A program made the translations under genes and the position numbers. A model generated the notes under the pieces. It worked only from the letters and a program-made list of their open reading frames with translations. It was not told where the DNA came from and ran no database searches. Positions 59,394-64,000 of a stretch of 64,000 nucleotides of DNA are shown one piece after another; position 1 is the first letter of the stretch, and every line of letters begins with the position of its first letter. This DNA is from Epsilonproteobacteria bacterium tcs-49. Its GTDB lineage: Bacteria; Campylobacterota; Campylobacteria; Campylobacterales; Sulfurovaceae. The DNA lies in assembly GCA_002049495.1 (NCBI GenBank), contig LLYS01000012.1, forward strand, positions 17,479 to 81,478. The letters run 5' to 3'.

Positions 59394-59954
59394 ATGATGG
59401 ATAACAGTGTCAGGGCTTATATCTACGCCTTTTTGTCACGGGTATTTACAAAAGAGATCGATGCGGCGTTTTTACAAGATATGCGCTCCAACGAGGATGT
59501 TTTGAAACTGATCGGCATCGACAGTTTTAACTACGTCACCAACAATAAACAAAGTGAAGTCCTCGAAGAGCTCAATATCGACTTTCACTCCCTCTTTCAT
59601 ATGAATAACCACCCCTACGAATCGGCGGTGCTCGATAGTAAAAATGAGATTATGGTCGGATTGCAAAACCCGGTGATGCAGTTTTACGTTAACCACGGAT
59701 TCGATATCAATCTGGAGTACTCCGAACTGAGTATCCCCGATCATATCGCCATTGAACTGGGTTTTATGCAAAAGCTGGTGCAGCAGGGCCAAACGCAGGC
59801 GCAGGAGGAGTTTTTACAAAACCACCTTCTACAGTGGGCGCCGCCGTTTATGATGGGGATCAAAAGTATGGCGATAACGCCGCTGTATAAAGATCTGTGC
59901 GATTTCACGTCTGACTTTTTACTCAACGATTACCACGGATTGCTCAATGGTTAA
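59394..59954 (+). CDS. TorD/DmsD-family molybdoenzyme chaperone
   Basis: 186-residue all-helical cytosolic chaperone that should bind the Tat signal of the alpha subunit and hold it for Mo-cofactor loading. Features: DFHSLFHMNNHPYESAVLD near 62-80 and YSELSIPDHIAIELGFMQKLV near 103-125, matching the E-x-x-DH-x-x-x-EL block of the family. ATG at 59394 follows AAGGGAG. Overlaps the next gene by eight bases. Confidence 0.9.
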   Translation: MMDNSVRAYIYAFLSRVFTKEIDAAFLQDMRSNEDVLKLIGIDSFNYVTNNKQSEVLEELNIDFHSLFHMNNHPYESAVLDSKNEIMVGLQNPVMQFYVNHGFDINLEYSELSIPDHIAIELGFMQKLVQQGQTQAQEEFLQNHLLQWAPPFMMGIKSMAITPLYKDLCDFTSDFLLNDYHGLLNG

Positions 59955-60903
59955 CTTCGATAGATACCGCTGCCTGCGCACCGATTACCTGTATAACGAG
60001 TGTAGTATCTGTTCCCAAATCTGCCCCGAAGCGGTAAGTTTTGAAAACAATATCACCGTGGATGAGAGCAAACTCGACACCCGCGTACTGGGTGTCTGCC
60101 CCGCGGGATCATTCAGCGACGAGGATTACGACCCCCACCTCTTTACGATCAAATTCGCCAACGGCGAAGAGAGTGTGTTAGACGACAACGCCACCGTACC
60201 GCTGCATACGCTTACGACCGAGCATCTGCTGACGCTTATCCTGCGCAAAGGGAAGTTGACTGTCAACAGCGACGATCCGATTGTTTTGGACAATCTTGCC
60301 AAAGCCAACGCCTTTTTGGAGGAGTTTGGGTTTACGCAGCGGATCGAAACGGCAGAGGAAAGTGTAAAAAGCAGACGGGATTTTTTCAAAAAGGTGTTTA
60401 AATCGGTTCGGCAACAGGATCTGGAGCTGACTTCGGTATACGACTATGAAAGCCGCATCCCCGTCGGGCGTCAAATGCTTCGCAATACGCTCAAAGAGCA
60501 GCTGCCCAATCTGACAGACACCGCAGGTGAAAATTCACTATTGCACTCAAAAAGTATCGAGTTTGCAGGGTGCGACAACTGCGGCGAGTGTATCGAGTTT
60601 TGCCCCACGCAGGCGTTGCGCCTGAGCGAAGATAAAACACAGATCTATTTTTTGCAGGGTGATTGCATCGATTGCGGCATTTGCAACCACATCTGCCACA
60701 GCGACGCGATCAAAGATGAAACACGTATCGATCTGGTGGAGTTTGCTTTCAACAAAGCAAAAACGCTGATCACCCACGAGTTGATCCCCTGCGCCGAATG
60801 CAAAACCCCCTTCCCCCGAAAGGGCGATGAACGGGTCTGCCCCCGCTGTAACAGCTTCATTTCCGAGCACTCGGATCTCTTTACCATGGCCCGGGATATT
60901 TAA
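59947..60903 (+). CDS. Multi-cluster iron-sulfur protein of the molybdoenzyme operon
   Basis: 318-residue cytosolic protein. N-terminal Cys9/19/22/26 (ECSICSQICP) could hold one cluster. CDNCGECIEFCPTQ and CIDCGICNHICHSD (about 207-260) are two ferredoxin-type 4Fe-4S motifs. The C-terminus has a zinc-ribbon-like CAEC ... CPRC (about 283-301). No signal peptide. Similar proteins accompany Nap and formate dehydrogenase chaperones in Campylobacterota; a role in cofactor loading or electron supply is inferred. ATG overlaps the TorD-like gene; the stop overlaps the convergent kinase gene by four bases. Confidence 0.82.
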   Translation: MVNFDRYRCLRTDYLYNECSICSQICPEAVSFENNITVDESKLDTRVLGVCPAGSFSDEDYDPHLFTIKFANGEESVLDDNATVPLHTLTTEHLLTLILRKGKLTVNSDDPIVLDNLAKANAFLEEFGFTQRIETAEESVKSRRDFFKKVFKSVRQQDLELTSVYDYESRIPVGRQMLRNTLKEQLPNLTDTAGENSLLHSKSIEFAGCDNCGECIEFCPTQALRLSEDKTQIYFLQGDCIDCGICNHICHSDAIKDETRIDLVEFAFNKAKTLITHELIPCAECKTPFPRKGDERVCPRCNSFISEHSDLFTMARDI

Positions 60904-62129
60904 CCCTCCCCTTTGCCAAGACAAAGCGTAACCTGCCGCCGCTTCCTATCGTAGCGGTACCGCAACCCGTAGCCGTGCAGCTGGGTGATGCGCTTGATAA
61001 TAAAAAGTCCGAAACCGTAACCCGTCGAACTTTTATGGCGTCTGTCTTTGGAGATCTTCCACTGCTGCGATCCCAACTCCACCGGAAGCGGATCGCCGCG
61101 GTTGCTAAAACAGAGTGTGTTCCCTTCACACCGCAGGTGCAAGACGCCGTCCTGGGCATATTTCAACCCGTTGTCAAGCAGGTTTTTCAAGCACAGTATC
61201 CACAGTTCGCGATCCCCCTGCAGCAAAACCCCGCCACACTCTTTTTGCACCAGCCGTGTCGTATTTTTTTCATACCCCGCCCGCTGGAGCGCTTCATCTA
61301 TCAGCGGCTGCAGCTCATGCTTTTGGATCGAAAGCTGCTCTTTATACACGATCAAACTCTCCAGGGTGGAAAACTCCTCTATTTCGCTGTTGATCCCTTT
61401 TAAAATCCCCTCGATCCGCTCATGGGTCGCTTTACTGGGGGGCTGTTTGAGATAAAACATCCCCTTTGCCAGCGGCATCTTCACCTCATGCATAAAGATC
61501 TTATTGAACATTTCCCGCATCTGCAAAATATATTCGATCTTTGCGATGGAGCTGTTATAGGAGCTGACCACCTGCTCGATCTCCTCATACTTCGGATCGA
61601 TCTGCAGCGAGCTCAAATCCCCCTCTTGCAACCCCTGCAGTTTCCGGCGCAGCCGCACCAGCGGATAGAGGATACTGCGAAGCCGCAAAAACAGCAGCAG
61701 CTGTGCCGTCAACAGTATGGTAAAAACGGTATGAACCCCCCACTCCCGGCGCTCCTGACGCACATCTTCCAAATAGATTTCGGCGATGGGGTTGTAGATA
61801 TGCACGATGTTTTCACCCCCGCTTTTATACACCGCTACCCCGCGATGGTCGTCGCCGCGGCGAAACAGCAGCTTTGCCGATTTGGGATCAAACTGCTCCA
61901 CCTGCCGCAAAGCCAGCGCTTCAAGCTGCTCGTTTGAAATGCTGCGCATTTGAAACAGCAGCGGCTGCAGCAACCCCGATGCCCGCAGATAGCGCCCCAC
62001 GTCCCGCTTGCGGTTCTCATGCTCCTGATGGATAAAAAACGTCGCCCACAGCGAGAGAATCACCACCGTCGATACCGTAAAAAGCGCTCCGATCTGCCAA
62101 AGAAGCGAGCGTCGTATCTTACTGAACAA
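60900..62129 (-). CDS. Sensor histidine kinase (envelope-stress-like, ArsS/CpxA type)
   Basis: 409 residues. TM1 about 11-33, periplasmic sensor about 34-130, TM2 about 131-150, HAMP-like linker, then H-box FMHEVKMPLAKGMFYL (phospho-His near 220) and a C-terminal ATPase with NLLDNGLKYA (N box) and GYGFGLFIIKR (G box). The TTG start at 62129 overlaps the response-regulator end by 11 bases, the same arrangement as the other two-component pair in this window. Sits in an operon behind a Spy/CpxP-like gene, suggesting sensing of envelope stress. Confidence 0.86.
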   Translation of the reverse strand: MFSKIRRSLLWQIGALFTVSTVVILSLWATFFIHQEHENRKRDVGRYLRASGLLQPLLFQMRSISNEQLEALALRQVEQFDPKSAKLLFRRGDDHRGVAVYKSGGENIVHIYNPIAEIYLEDVRQERREWGVHTVFTILLTAQLLLFLRLRSILYPLVRLRRKLQGLQEGDLSSLQIDPKYEEIEQVVSSYNSSIAKIEYILQMREMFNKIFMHEVKMPLAKGMFYLKQPPSKATHERIEGILKGINSEIEEFSTLESLIVYKEQLSIQKHELQPLIDEALQRAGYEKNTTRLVQKECGGVLLQGDRELWILCLKNLLDNGLKYAQDGVLHLRCEGNTLCFSNRGDPLPVELGSQQWKISKDRRHKSSTGYGFGLFIIKRITQLHGYGLRYRYDRKRRQVTLCLGKGEG

Positions 62130-62778
62130 AGCGGTACCCCCGGCCTCTAGCGGCGACGATATGTTTTTTGGGGCTGTGGGCTTTGAGTTTGTGGCGGATT
62201 TTGGAAATGATCATCTCCAAAGAGTTGCCCGATTCCGAATGGATAGAGGGTGCACCGTGTAACAGCTGCTCTTTGGAAACGATGGATCCGCCGTTTTGCA
62301 ACAGTTGGGCAAAAACCTCAAACTCCGCCTGGGTCAAAAACAGCGGCTGGTTTTCATACAGGACGTCAAACCCCTTCTCATCCAATACAAACGGATTGCG
62401 GGGTTTCTCCTCCTTGGTTTGGGTCCGCCGCAAAACGGTGATGATACGAGCATACAGTTCATCGGGATCATAGGGTTTGGGAAGGTAATCATCCGCGCCG
62501 AGCTGCAATCCCAGGACCTTATCGGACACACTGCCCCTGGCAGAGGAGATGATCACGGGGATATCGCTTTTTGCGCGGAAGGTTTTGCACACTTCCAAGC
62601 CGTCCATTCCGGGAAGTCCCAGATCGAGCAGAACCAGATCATAATCGTTGAGTTTGTACACAAGGGCTTTATAGGGGTCGTCACAGATCGTCGTCCGGAC
62701 TCCCCGGCTTTGTAAAAATTGTTCAATCAGTTGCGCAAACTCCAGATCATCCTCGATCAAAAGCAGTCGTATCATCAC
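62119..62778 (-). CDS. OmpR-family response regulator
   Basis: 219 residues. Receiver (1-118) with LLIEDDLEFAQL, phospho-acceptor Asp in LVLLDLGLPGMDGLEV, and YLPKPYDPDEL. A winged-helix domain (about 128-218) ends KKHIVAARGRGYRFVQ. ATG at 62778, four bases after the DUF4405-like gene stop. Pairs with the kinase downstream. Confidence 0.93.
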   Translation of the reverse strand: MMIRLLLIEDDLEFAQLIEQFLQSRGVRTTICDDPYKALVYKLNDYDLVLLDLGLPGMDGLEVCKTFRAKSDIPVIISSARGSVSDKVLGLQLGADDYLPKPYDPDELYARIITVLRRTQTKEEKPRNPFVLDEKGFDVLYENQPLFLTQAEFEVFAQLLQNGGSIVSKEQLLHGAPSIHSESGNSLEMIISKIRHKLKAHSPKKHIVAARGRGYRFVQ

Positions 62779-62782
62779 CCTT

Positions 62783-63268
62783 TTACCCCTTCGTCGCTAC
62801 CGATACCACGTGAAACGGGGAGGTACCGTTTTTCTTTGCGATCTGTTCTATGGTGGTACTGTTGTTTAAATATATCCCATTTTGCGTAAGTTTTTTCTTA
62901 AACGCCGCCTTTTCCACTCCCAGCAGGGGCAGGCTCTGTTCTAACGGTGCTTTGAGTACCGAAACGATCACCGTTTTTTTGGGATCATCCCCGGCCACGG
63001 AGGCGTTTGTCACAAAACCCGCCGCTACGAGCAATCCCGCCGCGGCAACGCCGAGAAAAGTTTTACGGGAAAAGTAACCTTTCATCTGCTTCCAGTTTAC
63101 CGCTACGTGCACAACCGCCCCGGCGACAAACAGCAGTCCCAGCAACTCGTGCATCTGCTTTACGCTTGCCTCAAAGAGGTGAAAATACAGCATCACCCCC
63201 GAGACGCCGACGAGGATAAACCCCGTCGTCGTGACGGAAGTGGCCAGGGTTCGTACTCTTTTAGCCAT
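62783..63268 (-). CDS. DUF4405-like membrane protein
   Basis: 161 residues. Two or three helices: TTGFILVGVSGVMLYFHLF (about 14-32), HELLGLLFVAGAVVHVAVNW (about 40-59) and FLGVAAAGLLVAAGFV (about 72-87). Histidines H28, H40 and H54 resemble a two-helix b-type cytochrome fragment. The periplasmic C-terminus contains a helix-hairpin-helix-like stretch (KKLTQNGIYLNNSTTIEQIAKKNG). Could bind heme or act in envelope redox sensing; function not established. Between the Spy-like and regulator genes in one operon. Confidence 0.72.
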   Translation of the reverse strand: MAKRVRTLATSVTTTGFILVGVSGVMLYFHLFEASVKQMHELLGLLFVAGAVVHVAVNWKQMKGYFSRKTFLGVAAAGLLVAAGFVTNASVAGDDPKKTVIVSVLKAPLEQSLPLLGVEKAAFKKKLTQNGIYLNNSTTIEQIAKKNGTSPFHVVSVATKG

Positions 63269-63288
63269 CCGTGCCCCCTTGCAACGCT

Positions 63289-63777
63289 TTATCTGTCACA
63301 ACCGCCCCTTTTATAGCGCTTATACTTACCAAACGTTTTCTCGGGATCATCGATATCTTCCCGAAGCTCCTCCATCTGCTCCTCGCTTAGAATCGAACCG
63401 AGCTGTTCAATCATCTTCGCCTGTGCCTGCAGTCTCGACTCCGCACGCTCCAAGCCGTCTTTGACGAAACCCTTTGCGTCAAAGCTGCCCGAATCGTTCC
63501 AGTAGCTGCTCATCTTCTGCTGCGAGTAACTTTTCATACGCTGTTTTTTCATCTCCAGCATCAGCATCTTCACCTCAATCCACTGATCATCGCTAAGCTC
63601 CATCTGTGAAAGCGCACCCATTACCGACGCCACTCCGCCGTTATAGTGGGAGAAAGGGGCGTGCATCCGCTTTTCATACCTGTCGTCGTCGCACCCTTTT
63701 TTGTAACCGCCCGACGCATAGAGCGAACTCGCCGCAAGCAAAGTCGCCAAACCGATCGTCATCAATTGTTTTCTCAT
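63289..63777 (-). CDS. Spy/CpxP-like periplasmic protein
   Basis: 162 residues from ATG at 63777 (AAGGA at six bases; a TTG at 63783 is less likely), with a signal peptide about 1-21 (LATLLAASSLYA). Predominantly helical with LTxxQ-like motifs MELSDDQWIEV and ILSEEQMEELR, as in Spy/CpxP chaperones. Asp/Lys/Cys-rich ends (KKGCDDDRYEKRMH; RYKRGGCDR) might bind metal. First gene of the operon with the DUF4405-like protein and the two-component system, as CpxP is associated with CpxAR. Confidence 0.82.
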   Translation of the reverse strand: MRKQLMTIGLATLLAASSLYASGGYKKGCDDDRYEKRMHAPFSHYNGGVASVMGALSQMELSDDQWIEVKMLMLEMKKQRMKSYSQQKMSSYWNDSGSFDAKGFVKDGLERAESRLQAQAKMIEQLGSILSEEQMEELREDIDDPEKTFGKYKRYKRGGCDR

Positions 63778-63840
63778 TGTCAATCCTTTTTTTGTGAGAT
63801 ATTGAAATTAGACTTCTTGCAAAACCATAGGTTAGACATA

Positions 63841-63942
63841 GAGGGCAAAGAAAAGGTAAGATTTAAAAAGTATAACTTGAAGGACTAGCCGTAGCTAATT
63901 CGAAAGTTATACTTTTATAAAGGTTGCCTTTTCCTTGCCCTC
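63841..63942. repeat. Long imperfect palindrome (MITE-like or IS-related)
   Basis: A 19-base arm at 63841-63859 pairs with 63924-63942 with two mismatches, and an inner 12-base arm AAAGTATAACTT (63867-63878) pairs perfectly with 63904-63915, leaving a ~25-base loop. It is about 102 bases in all, next to the Spy-like gene start. The phrase GACTTCTTGCAAAACC just before it (63811-63826) looks like a transposon end. A minus-strand frame open from the window edge to 63907 (...ALREGKEKATFIKV) may be the tail of a gene cut off by the window. Identity unresolved. Confidence 0.5.
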
Positions 63943-64000
63943 CCGTAGGGCTTTGTGTATTTGCCCATCAGCGTCGTTACTCTTTTTTGATGCAGCTATG

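Noticed and set aside
63907..64000. Short minus-strand frame open to the window edge (ends ALREGKEKATFIKV)
   Set aside because: Only about 31 codons, overlapping the palindrome; it may be a transposase or other gene tail but cannot be supported from what is visible.

Overview
The window looks like chromosome from a sulfur-cycle Campylobacterota (Epsilonproteobacteria; Sulfurimonas/Sulfuricurvum/Sulfurovum-like) with roughly balanced base composition. Lineage signals are the rpsO - Rrf2 regulator - flhA neighbourhood, a split PAS/chemoreceptor pair like CetB/CetA, a ferredoxin-thioredoxin-reductase/rhodanese fusion, several small c-type cytochromes and multiple NosL-like proteins. Genus is inference; no rRNA or tRNA gene was seen.

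Layout. 1-14.1 kb: housekeeping genes (aldo/keto reductase cut by the window edge, recN, nadK, rpsO, Rrf2 regulator, flhA, DHH phosphoesterase, CetBA-like energy-taxis pair, gamma-carbonic anhydrase, ppk, uvrB). 14.2-20.9 kb: an integron gene-cassette array with no integrase in the window. Its cassettes all read on the minus strand and end in attC sites whose R'' box matches the first bases of the same cassette. The largest carries a Hachiman-type (hamA-hamB) anti-phage system. Others carry two HEPN-like proteins, a beta-flower/collagen-like protein, a secreted small protein, an ORF-less cassette with a very long attC, and a GC-rich two-gene HTH cassette. 20.9-21.65 kb: decayed AbiE-like toxin-antitoxin remnant with an intact-looking promoter/operator.

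21.6-37.1 kb: acyl-CoA dehydrogenase-like protein, RidA, cation diffusion facilitator, the complete ADP-heptose operon (gmhB-hldD-hldE-gmhA), cytochrome c553, FTR-rhodanese fusion, dapE, a periplasmic thioredoxin, an HD-GYP protein, an RND pump, a cysteine-cluster protein and an SDR. 37.1-44.7 kb: a tightly overlapping minus-strand operon of three NosL-like proteins, a MacB/LolC-type ABC transporter, a DsbB-like multi-spanning protein, a small anchored protein, a TauE/SafE-like membrane protein and a two-component system. It is probably a metal (copper?) or thiol trafficking module, and no nosZ is present.

44.9-52.2 kb: feoAB behind a strong Fur-box candidate, a chemoreceptor with a periplasmic c-type heme motif, Mrp, an LRV-repeat protein and a flavoprotein. 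52.5-60.9 kb: a respiratory operon of a secreted tandem rhodanese, a Tat-exported type II DMSO-reductase-family molybdoenzyme (alpha, four-cluster beta, heme gamma fused to cytochrome c), a Cys-rich lipoprotein, a TorD-like chaperone and an iron-sulfur protein. 60.9-63.8 kb: a convergent Spy/CpxP-like, DUF4405-like, response regulator and histidine kinase operon, followed by a long palindromic element at the window end.
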